A stretch of DNA of 64,000 bases from Dyadobacter sp. Leaf189. GTDB taxonomy: Bacteria; Bacteroidota; Bacteroidia; Cytophagales; Spirosomataceae. Positions 28,350 through 36,220 of this stretch are shown piece after piece. The stretch lies in assembly GCF_001424405.1 (NCBI RefSeq), contig NZ_LMPS01000009.1:1-64000 (forward strand), read 5' to 3'. Both the position numbers and the translations under genes were made by a program. The notes under the pieces were generated by a model. The model did not search any database, was not told the origin of the DNA, and worked only from the letters and a program-made list of their open reading frames with translations. How positions within the stretch are numbered: the stretch's first letter is position 1; each line of letters opens with the position of its first letter.

Positions 28350-29345
28350 ATGTCACAAGAACTTGCGCGTCAGGAGCCCCTGCTGATAGAAGATCCATTG
28401 CGGTTTGTTTTATTTCCTATTAAACATTCCGATATCTGGGAAATGTACAAAAGACATGAGGCTTCATTCTGGACTGCCGAGGAGATTGATCTGGGGCAGG
28501 ATATGAAGGACTGGGAAAATCTTAACGATGGGGAACGCCACTTCATTTCGCACGTACTTGCATTCTTTGCAGCCTCAGACGGCATTGTAAATGAGAACCT
28601 TGCAGTTAATTTCCTCAGTGAAGTCCAATATGCGGAGGCGAAGTGTTTCTATGGTTTCCAGATTGCAATGGAAAACATCCACTCCGAAACTTACTCGCTG
28701 CTGATTGATACTTATATTAAAGATGCAGTTGAAAAAGACCGCCTTTTGCGCGCAATTGAAACTGTTCCTTGCGTAGGCAAAAAAGCAGAATGGGCGTTGA
28801 AATGGATCAATAGCCCGGTTTTCGCGGAAAGAATCATTGCATTTGCAGCAGTAGAAGGTATTTTCTTCTCAGGCTCATTCTGCTCTATTTTCTGGCTGAA
28901 AAAACGTGGCCTAATGCCCGGACTTTCTTTCTCCAATGAATTGATTTCCAGAGACGAAGGTCTGCACTGTGAGTTTGCTTGTCTCCTTTACACAAGACAC
29001 ATCGTCAACCAGCTTGATCCTGCAAGAGTAATCGAAATCATGCTGGATGCGGTGGAGATTGAAAAAGAATTCATTACCGAAGCATTACCAGTTTCCCTGA
29101 TCGGAATGAATGCTGATCTGATGAAACAATATATTGAATACATCGCCGACTTCTGGCTTGAAAGACTGGGCTGCGAAAAGCAATTCGGTTCGGCTAACCC
29201 ATTCGATTTCATGGAGTTGATCTCACTTCCTGGTAAGACTAACTTCTTCGAAAAACGCGTAGGAGAATATCAGAAAGCGGGCGTAATGAGCGGCGTGAAA
29301 GACAAAGATTCAGGTCACAGAATTTCGTTCGATTCGGACTTTTAA
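28350..29345 (+). CDS. nrdB: Ribonucleoside-diphosphate reductase, class Ia, beta subunit
   Basis: Radical-generating small subunit, 331 residues. The diiron ligands and radical tyrosine can be read by spacing against mammalian R2: Asp77 in FFAASDGIV, Glu108 and His111 in MENIH, and Tyr115 four residues later (HSETY). The sequence [20 protein letters not shown] contains the second helix ligands. It is strikingly eukaryote-like throughout ([20 protein letters not shown]). It has its own promoter and is unlinked from nrdA, which lies 26 kb away on the opposite strand. It is convergent with recX. Confidence 0.97.
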   Translation: MSQELARQEPLLIEDPLRFVLFPIKHSDIWEMYKRHEASFWTAEEIDLGQDMKDWENLNDGERHFISHVLAFFAASDGIVNENLAVNFLSEVQYAEAKCFYGFQIAMENIHSETYSLLIDTYIKDAVEKDRLLRAIETVPCVGKKAEWALKWINSPVFAERIIAFAAVEGIFFSGSFCSIFWLKKRGLMPGLSFSNELISRDEGLHCEFACLLYTRHIVNQLDPARVIEIMLDAVEIEKEFITEALPVSLIGMNADLMKQYIEYIADFWLERLGCEKQFGSANPFDFMELISLPGKTNFFEKRVGEYQKAGVMSGVKDKDSGHRISFDSDF

Positions 29346-29351
29346 GGCTTG

Positions 29352-29810
29352 TCATGCTGACAAATCCTCTATTTCTTTCCAGACCAATTCTCCCTCATAC
29401 CCTTTGGCCAGAGCATATCTGGCCAATTTTTGTTTCAGGATCAACGGATTTGATTCGGTTCTTTCCAGTAAAGTCTTTTTCTTTTCAAGAAGCTGTTTTA
29501 AAGTGGCCAGATAGTTTTCATCCTTGATCTCCGCCATTCCCTGGTCGAGGCTGTACTTACTGATCCCGCGGCGCTGCAATTCCTGTTTGATCTTAATCCT
29601 GCCCCAGTTTTTCACGCGAAACTTGCCCCCAGCAAAAGTCTTGGCGAAACGCTCCTCGCTGAGGTAGTTTTGTGAAATCAGTTCTGCGATGATCTCATCG
29701 GCTTCGTCGCCCCACACATTCCATTTTCGCAGCCGCTGGCGCACTTCATCCTGCGTCCGCTCCTGATAGGCGCAATAGGAAGCTGCATTTTGGAGAATAA
29801 GGCGGTCCAT
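29352..29810 (-). CDS. recX: RecX family regulatory protein
   Basis: A 152-residue all-helical protein that in other bacteria binds RecA filaments and limits recombination. The three-helix repeats are visible: ASYCAYQERTQDEVRQRLRK, then ISQNYLSEERFAKTFAGGKF, then WGRIKIKQELQRRGIS, which is the family's most conserved segment. recA is not in the window, so it is not in an operon with its target. It ends 6 bp from the nrdB stop (convergent). Confidence 0.92.
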   Translation of the reverse strand: MDRLILQNAASYCAYQERTQDEVRQRLRKWNVWGDEADEIIAELISQNYLSEERFAKTFAGGKFRVKNWGRIKIKQELQRRGISKYSLDQGMAEIKDENYLATLKQLLEKKKTLLERTESNPLILKQKLARYALAKGYEGELVWKEIEDLSA

Positions 29811-29871
29811 CGTGAATATTAATTATTGTTAATGCAATGCAAGAATAAAGAAAATATCTCCGATCAATAAC

Positions 29872-29879
29872 TATTTTTG
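29872..29879 (+). promoter_or_regulatory. Possible -7 box for the metallophosphoesterase gene
   Basis: TATTTTTG matches TAnnTTTG 42 bp before the start codon at 29922. There is no TTG at the expected distance upstream, so support is partial. Confidence 0.35.
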
Positions 29880-29921
29880 AAACTAATAACACCCCGACCT
29901 ACTTATTAAACCCGGCTACCA

Positions 29922-30737
29922 ATGAATCTCGAACGACGGTCATTTCTGAAACTTGTACCTGCTGTTTCCACGCTCCCATTCTTTTCTAATAGTTTGAACG
30001 CCGCTCCGAAAGCGAGAATTGCAATGCGGTTTATCGTCGCTTCTGACGGGCATTACGGTCAGCCAAACACTGAATTTCAGAAATTCCACAGTGACCTGAT
30101 CAGCTGGATAAACCGGGAAAAAATGCAGAAAGGTGTTGATTTTCTTTTTATCAACGGCGACCTGATCCACGACGAGCCGACATTGTTATACGACTTCAAA
30201 AAAGCCATTTCCGGGCTTAGTGTACCTTTTTTTGTGAGTCGCGGTAACCACGATAAAGTAGGACTTGATGTTTGGGAAAGCACCTGGGGCTACCCTACCA
30301 ATCACAGTTTTGCCAAAGGCGAATACGCATTTGTGGTAGGTGATACTTCCAACGAAAAAGGTGAATATGTTTGTCCCGACGCCACCTGGCTGAAAACGGA
30401 GTTAGCGAAATACAAAGACAAAAAAGGCATTTTCGTCTTCCTGCACATCACCCCGGCCAAATGGACCGTGAATGGAATTGAATGCAAGGAGGTAATCGAC
30501 CTTTTCGAAAATACCCCCAACGTAAAAGCCATTTTCAACGGCCACGACCACGACCAGGACAGCACAAAACAATACGGCAAAAAACCCTATTTCTTCGATG
30601 CCCACTTCGGCGGCAACTGGGGAACAGCTTACAAAGGCTACCGCGTCGTGGAAATTTATGAAGATCACACCTGGCAATCGTACCAATATAACCCTACGGC
30701 TGCGCCGGTTTTGAATACGTTTTCGGGGAAAAGCTAA
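29922..30737 (+). CDS. Tat-exported calcineurin-like metallophosphoesterase
   Basis: A 271-residue phosphoesterase with an N-terminal twin-arginine signal (LERRSFLKLVPAVSTLPFF), so it probably acts in the periplasm. The metal-binding blocks of the family appear in order: ASDGHYGQ (a D-x-H variant), FINGDLIHDE (GD), SRGNHDKVG (GNHD), FLHITPAK, and FNGHDHDQDS (GHxH). Residue order and length fit a single-domain hydrolase acting on phosphate mono- or diesters. The substrate is unknown. It is convergent with a DinB gene, 3 bp apart. Confidence 0.9.
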   Translation: MNLERRSFLKLVPAVSTLPFFSNSLNAAPKARIAMRFIVASDGHYGQPNTEFQKFHSDLISWINREKMQKGVDFLFINGDLIHDEPTLLYDFKKAISGLSVPFFVSRGNHDKVGLDVWESTWGYPTNHSFAKGEYAFVVGDTSNEKGEYVCPDATWLKTELAKYKDKKGIFVFLHITPAKWTVNGIECKEVIDLFENTPNVKAIFNGHDHDQDSTKQYGKKPYFFDAHFGGNWGTAYKGYRVVEIYEDHTWQSYQYNPTAAPVLNTFSGKS

Positions 30738-30740
30738 GTT

Positions 30741-31361
30741 CTATTTGGGATAGTTCTGATGCGCCTTTACGCTCTTAATCTGATTGGTATGCCGCTGCGT
30801 ATGCGCAATCCAGAGTAATGTATATTGTTGCAGATCCCTAACCCGCCACACTCCTGCATCTTTTGAACGAAAAACAAAATGTAATCTAAAATCAGTTTTG
30901 GTTTCTCTGATAAGCGCGATCAATTCATTTCGAAAACGATTGAAATAGGCTATCAGATCTCTTTCATTTTCAAAACGACCTAGGGGCTGAGCGATAAACG
31001 GAGCCTTCAACTTGATCGGATCGTCGGTATACGCTGTCATCACCGAATCAAGACCTTTCACCTTATCAACCCACTCAGGCATTTCTGGTGAATATTGTTT
31101 GTTCAACAAATCCCAGTAAAGCAACTCATCATAGATAGCCAAATGCTCTATGATTTCCGCAACAGACCAACCTACACTGTCGGGCTTGAAACGGATTTGT
31201 TTCTTGGTTAAGCCATTTACCTCACTAAGAAGGTCATTTTGCGAAGACTGTAACCCTTCCAACAAAATTTGCCGCTCCTGCTCCGTCCAGATTGGGCTTT
31301 TGGTTTGAGCAAATGATGTTCCGCTTAACAACAGCGTAAGTACAATTAAGATATGTTTCAT
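30741..31361 (-). CDS. Exported DinB-like four-helix protein
   Basis: A 206-residue protein of the DinB/DfsB superfamily with a signal peptide (MKHILIVLTLLLSGTSFAQ), so it is secreted or periplasmic rather than cytosolic as most DinB proteins are. The metal-binding histidine triad typical of the family is suggested by AEIIEHLAIYDELLYW and LLWIAHTQRHTNQIK. The family includes thiol-dependent metal enzymes; a specific reaction cannot be named. It is transcribed alone. Confidence 0.85.
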   Translation of the reverse strand: MKHILIVLTLLLSGTSFAQTKSPIWTEQERQILLEGLQSSQNDLLSEVNGLTKKQIRFKPDSVGWSVAEIIEHLAIYDELLYWDLLNKQYSPEMPEWVDKVKGLDSVMTAYTDDPIKLKAPFIAQPLGRFENERDLIAYFNRFRNELIALIRETKTDFRLHFVFRSKDAGVWRVRDLQQYTLLWIAHTQRHTNQIKSVKAHQNYPK

Positions 31362-31482
31362 AGCTTGCTTCTCGTTTCGAAAGCTATCAAGGTAGTAATT
31401 CGCACATTCGCTTACTTGGAGATTGACCTATCGGTAGCGGTCGTCTTTTTATCGGCGCAAAAAACTTTAGTAAGTTTCTCCA

Positions 31483-31515
31483 AACAAAAAAAGAAGCTCG
31501 GGAAGAGCTTCTTTT
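31483..31515 (-). terminator. Terminator of tyrS
   Basis: An 11-bp perfect stem (AAAAGAAGCTC with GAGCTTCTTTT) closes a 5-nt loop, with a T-rich tail on the minus strand. It lies 28 bp beyond the tyrS stop. Confidence 0.85.
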
Positions 31516-31542
31516 ACTAAAATGATCGTTCGTAAAGAGACT

Positions 31543-32844
31543 TTACTCCACCCGAATCAAATGATTCTTTTTCCCTTTGGAAATCAACAAAAACTTATCC
31601 TGCAATAACGAAAAGTCACTCAGCGCCTGCGCCTCAGACGTAACCTTTACCTTGTTTACACTCACTGCATTCTGCTGGATCGCGCGGCGGGCTTCGCCCT
31701 TTGAAGGATAAATCTCGGCTCTGGTAACTATTGAAACCAGATCCAGAATATTTGCTGTTCCATTCCATTCCTCCCGGCTAATTTCAGTTTGCGGTACGCC
31801 GTTAAAAATCGTGTCAAACTCATCGATCTCAATGCTTTGCAAAGTTTCCAGCGTAGCTTTTCCAAACAAAACTTCCGAAGCTTTGATCACCAGCTGATAT
31901 GCTTTCTCAGAATGCACGCGTGTAGTCAGCTCTTCGGCCAATGCTTTTTGCATAATGCGCAAATGCGGCTCGGCGGCGTGGCTTTTTTCGAGGGCTTCGA
32001 TTTCCTCGCGGCCTTTGAATGAATATACCCGCAGGTAACGTGGCAAATCTTCGTCTGCCTGGTTGAGCCAGAATTGGTAGAACTCGTAAGGAGACGTTTT
32101 TTCAGGATCGAGCCAGATGTTTCCGCCTTCGGATTTACCGAATTTTGAACCGTCGGATTTCGTCAAAAGTGGCGTGGTAAGCGCGTAGGCTTTGAAATAA
32201 CCTTCTTCGTCGCCTTCTTTTCTGCGGATAATTTCGGTGCCGGTCGTGATGTTACCCCACTGATCGGAGCCGCCCATTTGCAGACGGATATTCTTGGTTT
32301 TATATAAATGGTAAAAATCGTAACCCTGCAAAAGCTGGTACGAAAACTCGGTAAAGGAAATGCCCGTTTCCAGACGTTTCTTAACCGAATCTTTGGACAT
32401 CATATAATTAACGCTCAGGTACTTACCAGCTTCGCGCAGGAATTGTAAAAAGCCAATATCTTTGAACCAATCATAGTTATTGACCATTTCGGCAGAGTTT
32501 TCGCCGCAGTCAAAATCAAGGAATTGTTCCAGTTGTTTTTTGATCCCTTCCTGATTGAAACGCAATGTATCTTCATCCAGAAACGAACGCTCAGCTGCTT
32601 TAAAAGAAGGGTCTCCGATCATCCCGGTCGCGCCACCTACAAGTGCAAACGGCTTGTGACCAGCACGTTGGAAATGCACAAGCAGCATAATTGTTGCCAG
32701 GTTGCCAATATGCAGAGAGGAAGCAGTGGGATCGAAACCAATGTAACCGGCAGTCATTTCCTTATTCAGTTGCTCCTGTGTGCCCGGCATGACGTCGTGC
32801 AGCATTCCGCGCCAGCGCAGTTCCTCGATAAAATCAATTTCCAT
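31543..32844 (-). CDS. tyrS: Tyrosyl-tRNA synthetase
   Basis: Class I aminoacyl-tRNA synthetase that charges tRNA-Tyr; 433 residues, a normal length. HIGN at residues 45-48 is the HIGH signature, and SKFGKSEGG is the KMSKS-equivalent loop in its KFGKS form. Tyrosine-binding elements QLLQGYDFYHLY and MGGSDQWGNI are present. A C-terminal S4-like RNA-binding domain is visible (PSKGEARRAIQQNAVSVNKVKV). The frame is open to 32919, but the ATG at 32844 gives the usual N-terminus (MEIDFIEELRWRGMLHDV). Confidence 0.97.
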   Translation of the reverse strand: MEIDFIEELRWRGMLHDVMPGTQEQLNKEMTAGYIGFDPTASSLHIGNLATIMLLVHFQRAGHKPFALVGGATGMIGDPSFKAAERSFLDEDTLRFNQEGIKKQLEQFLDFDCGENSAEMVNNYDWFKDIGFLQFLREAGKYLSVNYMMSKDSVKKRLETGISFTEFSYQLLQGYDFYHLYKTKNIRLQMGGSDQWGNITTGTEIIRRKEGDEEGYFKAYALTTPLLTKSDGSKFGKSEGGNIWLDPEKTSPYEFYQFWLNQADEDLPRYLRVYSFKGREEIEALEKSHAAEPHLRIMQKALAEELTTRVHSEKAYQLVIKASEVLFGKATLETLQSIEIDEFDTIFNGVPQTEISREEWNGTANILDLVSIVTRAEIYPSKGEARRAIQQNAVSVNKVKVTSEAQALSDFSLLQDKFLLISKGKKNHLIRVE

Positions 32845-32876
32845 TGTGAGTTCAAGTACATTTTCAAATCGAAGCG

Positions 32877-32884
32877 CAAAGGTA
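32877..32884 (-). promoter_or_regulatory. Possible -7 box for tyrS
   Basis: TACCTTTG on the minus strand, 32 bp before the tyrS ATG, matches TAnnTTTG. No clear TTG at 19-21 bp was found. Confidence 0.3.
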
Positions 32885-33000
32885 AAATTTATAGACTTGA
32901 AATGCTGCGCTATCCACAAGGTTTTGGAAGTCGCACCTCATATTTCCCCCAAAAACTGTTATTTTGGTATTGATTAAAGATTTAAATGCAATATCCTCAC

Positions 33001-34761
33001 ATGCTTAAAAAACTGACTACCACACTATTGATCTTCTCTCTGGCCTTGCTGTGTGCACGGCAAGTGCTGGCGCAGACCACCTACTGCAACCCGATGGATA
33101 TCGATTACAAATACAATTTCGAGCAGCTCAACGAAAATATCAGCTACCGCTCCGGCGCTGATCCCGTGATAATCAACCACAAAGGCGAATATTTCCTGTT
33201 CGTCACCATTTCCGGCGGCTATTGGCATTCGAAAGATATGCTAACCTGGAAGTACCTCACTGCCAATCGTTGGCCTTTTGAAGATATGTGCGCGCCCGCA
33301 GCCGTTTCGGTGCGGGATACCTTGTTTTTGTTCCAATCCACATTCGAATCCAGACCTATTTTGTACTCAGTAGCGCCGGAAAAAGGCATTTGGGAGTTTT
33401 ACAACCGCTGGACGCCGAGACTGCCGAAAGATATTGGCCCGTGGGACCCCGCGCTTTTTCATGATCCCGACACTGATAAATGGTATATGTACTGGGGCTC
33501 GTCGAATGTGTACCCAATTTTCGGCTCCGAGCTCGATTATTCCAAAAGACTTGCATTCAAAGGTGATTACAAAGCGATGTTTTGGTTAAATCAGTACGAT
33601 CACGGCTGGGAACGTTTTGGGCCAAACCACTCGGATCCATTTAAACCCTTCACCGAGGGCGCTTGGATGACGAAGCATAAAGGCAAATATTACCTCCAAT
33701 ACGGCGCGCCAGGCACGGAATACAATGTATATGCAAATGGTACTTACGTGGGCGACGATCCGCTTGGGCCGTTTACTTACGCGCCTTACAACCCCGTTTC
33801 CTACAAGCCAGGCGGCTTCGCGACTGGCGCCGGTCACGGGAATACTTTTCAGGATAACTACGGAAATTACTGGAATACCGGCACCACCTGGATCGGGCTG
33901 AACTGGGGAATGGAGCGGCGCATTGTGATGTACCCGGCAGGCTTTGACAAAGACGGACAAATGTTCGCCAACACGCGTTTCGGCGATTTCCCGCACAAAA
34001 TGACGACCAAAACCTGGTCCGGCAAAGGCGACGAACAGTTCACGGGCTGGATGCTTTTATCCTACAAAAAACCAGTAACAGCCTCATCGACAATAGATTC
34101 AATGTCGGCCGCGAAGATTACCGATGAAAACCCGCGTACATTCTGGGCTGCAAAGCAAAACAAGCCCGGGGAAAACCTAACGATCGATCTCGGAGCCGAA
34201 CAGGAAGTAAAGGCAATTCAGGTAAATTACACCGATTATAAATCCAATATCTTTGACAACAAACCCGAAAAAGTTTACACGCAATTCAAGATCCTGACTT
34301 CGAAAGATGGCAAGAAATGGGAGCCAGCGGCAGATCTTTCCAACGAACCAAAACGCGACCGGCCAGTAGCTTACATTGAACTCGCAAAACCCGTAAAAGC
34401 CCGATATGTGCGCTACGAGCACATTTACGTAGCCTCGCCCACTCTCGCAATCAGCGAGTTTCGTGTGTTTGGAAATGGTTTTGGAAAAGCGCCCGCTACT
34501 CCAAAAAGCTTTACAGCTGTTCGCCAAAAAGACGCCCGGAATGTGGATTTGAAATGGGAAAAAGTGCCCGGCGCGATTGGATACAATGTTCTTTGGGGAA
34601 TCTCACCAGATAAATTATACCAAACCTACCAGTTCTGGCACGACGAGCCGAATGCATTTGAATTGCGCGCATTGAATGTAGGGGTGCCTTATTATTTCAA
34701 TATTGAAGCTTTTAATGAGAATGGGGTTTCCGGAGTGAGTAAGGTTGTTGGGATTAGGTAG
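33001..34761 (+). CDS. Secreted GH43-like glycosidase with discoidin (F5/8C) and fibronectin III domains
   Basis: A 586-residue exported carbohydrate-active protein. After the signal peptide (MLKKLTTTLLIFSLALLCA) comes a five-bladed propeller domain to about residue 350, resembling glycoside hydrolase family 43: SGADPVIINHKGEYFLFVT contains the likely general-base Asp, and WDPALFHDPDTDKWYMYWG the next blade. A discoidin/F5/8C sugar-binding domain follows (about 355-495; KITDENPRTFWAA, ARYVRYEHIYV), then a fibronectin III domain to the end. I prefer the ATG at 33001, since it starts the signal peptide directly; 32986 is an alternative. Substrate unknown. It stands alone, away from the SusCD pair. 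Confidence 0.85.
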   Translation: MLKKLTTTLLIFSLALLCARQVLAQTTYCNPMDIDYKYNFEQLNENISYRSGADPVIINHKGEYFLFVTISGGYWHSKDMLTWKYLTANRWPFEDMCAPAAVSVRDTLFLFQSTFESRPILYSVAPEKGIWEFYNRWTPRLPKDIGPWDPALFHDPDTDKWYMYWGSSNVYPIFGSELDYSKRLAFKGDYKAMFWLNQYDHGWERFGPNHSDPFKPFTEGAWMTKHKGKYYLQYGAPGTEYNVYANGTYVGDDPLGPFTYAPYNPVSYKPGGFATGAGHGNTFQDNYGNYWNTGTTWIGLNWGMERRIVMYPAGFDKDGQMFANTRFGDFPHKMTTKTWSGKGDEQFTGWMLLSYKKPVTASSTIDSMSAAKITDENPRTFWAAKQNKPGENLTIDLGAEQEVKAIQVNYTDYKSNIFDNKPEKVYTQFKILTSKDGKKWEPAADLSNEPKRDRPVAYIELAKPVKARYVRYEHIYVASPTLAISEFRVFGNGFGKAPATPKSFTAVRQKDARNVDLKWEKVPGAIGYNVLWGISPDKLYQTYQFWHDEPNAFELRALNVGVPYYFNIEAFNENGVSGVSKVVGIR

Positions 34762-34824
34762 CAAATCAACATGGTAAGCAGCGACTAACATATGCAAAGA
34801 TATCTTTCACTATTTTCACCAAAA

Positions 34825-34857
34825 TAAATAACAAAGCTTTTGTAGGAAACTCGATTA
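34825..34857 (+). repeat. Left arm of inverted repeat around the 69-codon gene
   Basis: TAAATAAC (34825-34832), a 6-nt spacer, then TTTGTAGGAAACTCGATTA (34839-34857). The reverse complement of 35106-35136 has the same two blocks in the same order: TAAATAAC, a 4-nt spacer, then 17 of 19 matching bases. Confidence 0.65.
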
Positions 34858-34871
34858 TTGATTACATTTAC

Positions 34872-35081
34872 ATGAAGAAGTTCGAAACTATCCCGGAAGC
34901 GTTTGATTGGTGGATAAAGAATGTATATCCATCATTACCGCCAGCAGTGAAAAAGGGCAAACCTGTTGTGGCTTGGAGAGACTATACCTATAATCAGGGA
35001 ATTTCCGAAAAACGAATGCGAGACATTTTAATTGAATTCGGAAATTTTAGAATTGAGACTTTGATTGTCTATGAGCCGTAA
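34872..35081 (+). CDS. Hypothetical protein, 69 residues
   Basis: I do not recognise this family. The product MKKFETIPEAFDWWIKNVYP... is rich in aromatic residues, with a Pro-rich turn (YPSLPPAVKKGKP) and a C-terminal stretch GISEKRMRDILIEFGNF that could form a helix-turn-helix-like pair. Coding is supported by a sensible start, a downstream terminator whose loop contains the stop codon, and ordinary composition. The gene is enclosed by 19-33 bp inverted repeats, which suggests it could move as a unit. An alternative is an old small regulatory gene with symmetric flanks. Confidence 0.55.
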   Translation: MKKFETIPEAFDWWIKNVYPSLPPAVKKGKPVVAWRDYTYNQGISEKRMRDILIEFGNFRIETLIVYEP

Positions 35082-35095
35082 AGCGGCTTTTTATT
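35074..35095 (+). terminator. Terminator of the 69-codon gene
   Basis: A short 5-bp stem (AGCCG with CGGCT) and TAAAG loop, followed by TTTTATTT. The gene's stop codon TAA lies in the loop. Confidence 0.6.
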
Positions 35096-35105
35096 TGCCT
35101 AAAAT

Positions 35106-35136
35106 TAATCGAGAATCCTACAAATTCAGTTATTTA
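35106..35136 (-). repeat. Right arm of inverted repeat around the 69-codon gene
   Basis: Read on the minus strand this is TAAATAAC, TGAA, TTTGTAGGATTCTCGATTA. It mirrors 34825-34857 and completes an inverted pair about 312 bp from end to end. Confidence 0.65.
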
Positions 35137-35155
35137 CTATAAACAACTTAAAACT

Positions 35156-35401
35156 ATGAACACACTAAAAACCAGCTTATCGGACGAAGCCTTAGTTAAA
35201 CAAAACGAGATCATTCGTGATTTTTTCGCAACCGACCATGTCAGTGAAATGGTGGAATCAATGCACTATATGGTTGAAAGCTTCTTGTTCAGTTCAGATC
35301 TGGAAAATGTTACTTCTGAGATGCGCGTGCATATTGTGAACCAGCTGAGAGTTGCGACTATGCTGACGAAACTGGACACAACTTGCAAGTGCGTTGTATA
35401 A
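35156..35401 (+). CDS. Hypothetical protein, 81 residues
   Basis: Unrecognised small protein (MNTLKTSLSDEALVKQNEII...), predicted mostly helical and Met-rich, ending in KLDTTCKCVV with two cysteines three residues from the end. There is no signal peptide or membrane segment. It begins 20 bp after the right inverted-repeat arm and ends 15 bp before the hairpin array. Coding looks likely from its regular composition and its clean start and stop, but there is no functional clue. Confidence 0.5.
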   Translation: MNTLKTSLSDEALVKQNEIIRDFFATDHVSEMVESMHYMVESFLFSSDLENVTSEMRVHIVNQLRVATMLTKLDTTCKCVV

Positions 35402-35415
35402 TTCACAATCATTGT

Positions 35416-35773
35416 AAACAGGAGGCTCCTCAGGAGCCTTTTGTGCTTATAGGAATATGTTGTTTCTATAAACAGGGCGTTCCTCCGGAACGGTTTTCGC
35501 GCTTAGCAAGTGCATTGGCTCCTGCGGAGCCTCCTGTTTATAGAAAATGTGCTAACGTGAAAATCGCGGCTCCGGAGGAGCCCCCTGTAACTAAGCTAAA
35601 TATGACTTGCTAGCGACCATCTCAAATGCATTCAGTAATTGAAAACAGGCGGCTCCGCAGGAACCTTTGTGAAATGTGGATACGGCAATCACAGCTCCAG
35701 AGGAGCTTCCTGTTTATAGAAAAATGTGGACGGCATAAATAGCGGCCCCAGAGGGGCCTCCTGTTTATAGAAA
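35416..35773. repeat. Cluster of seven short hairpin repeats sharing a TTTATAGAAA arm
   Basis: Seven 6-bp hairpins with 3-nt loops lie in 358 bp, starting at about 35424, 35478, 35517, 35568, 35651, 35693 and 35744. The stems vary but stay paired: GGCTCC/GGAGCC, CGTTCC/GGAACG, AGCTCC/GGAGCT, GGCCCC/GGGGCC. Copies 3, 6 and 7 are followed by TCCTGTTTATAGAAA, while copy 2 is preceded by its reverse complement TTTCTATAAACAGG, and copies 1 and 5 by shorter forms of it. The units therefore occur in both orientations. No credible protein is encoded here. Confidence 0.85.
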
Positions 35774-35778
35774 AACGA

Positions 35779-36177
35779 TTATTGTGCGATGTAGTTCAAC
35801 ATCTTAGTCACATTGCTAAGACCCAGCTGGATTGTATTAACGGATTTAGTACCGTGATAGTAGCCAGCCAAATGCAGTTCGTCATAAACATCTACTAAAA
35901 GTCTAAGCAATTTTTTATCATACTTGCCAACTCCTACAATATAATCTTCAATGCTGGTCGGTTTCTTGAAATGAATACCTTCTTTTTGCTTCAGAAATTC
36001 ATCCAAAATAAGCAGCGCCGCTGAATAAGCCGTGCCCGAGGCCATTTTGACGTATTTTACATCGGCATACAATCCGTCTTTCTTCCCAGCCTTTTCGCTG
36101 AGAATGGTGCGTGCATTCTCCAAATAGCGCTGCGCTTCCTCCGCAGCCGATCTTTCTTCGTGTGTTTTTGCTGACAT
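35779..36177 (-). CDS. DUF5618 family protein
   Basis: A 132-residue helical protein that I recognise as the Bacteroidota DUF5618 type (MSAKTHEERSAAEEAQRYLENA, then YADVKYVKMASGTAYSAALL and a C-terminal DVYDELHLAGYYHGTKSV). Function is unknown; the helical layout is reminiscent of HEPN-like bundles, but I see no R-x4-6-H catalytic motif. The frame is open to 36276, but the ATG at 36177 gives the usual family start. It lies 43 bp downstream of the next gene on the same strand and directly abuts the hairpin cluster. Confidence 0.75.
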   Translation of the reverse strand: MSAKTHEERSAAEEAQRYLENARTILSEKAGKKDGLYADVKYVKMASGTAYSAALLILDEFLKQKEGIHFKKPTSIEDYIVGVGKYDKKLLRLLVDVYDELHLAGYYHGTKSVNTIQLGLSNVTKMLNYIAQ

Positions 36178-36220
36178 AAATGATAATGGTGTGACAAACC
36201 GTCCATTCTTACTGGACAAA

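Noticed and set aside
35383-35613. Open frame of 76 codons across the hairpin cluster
   Set aside because: It runs through repeats in an arbitrary frame, is rich in Pro/Cys from the palindromes, and has no family resemblance.
35416-35773. CRISPR array
   Set aside because: Repeats are short palindromes in both orientations with unequal spacing (about 40-85 bp), not direct repeats with uniform spacers; no cas genes nearby.
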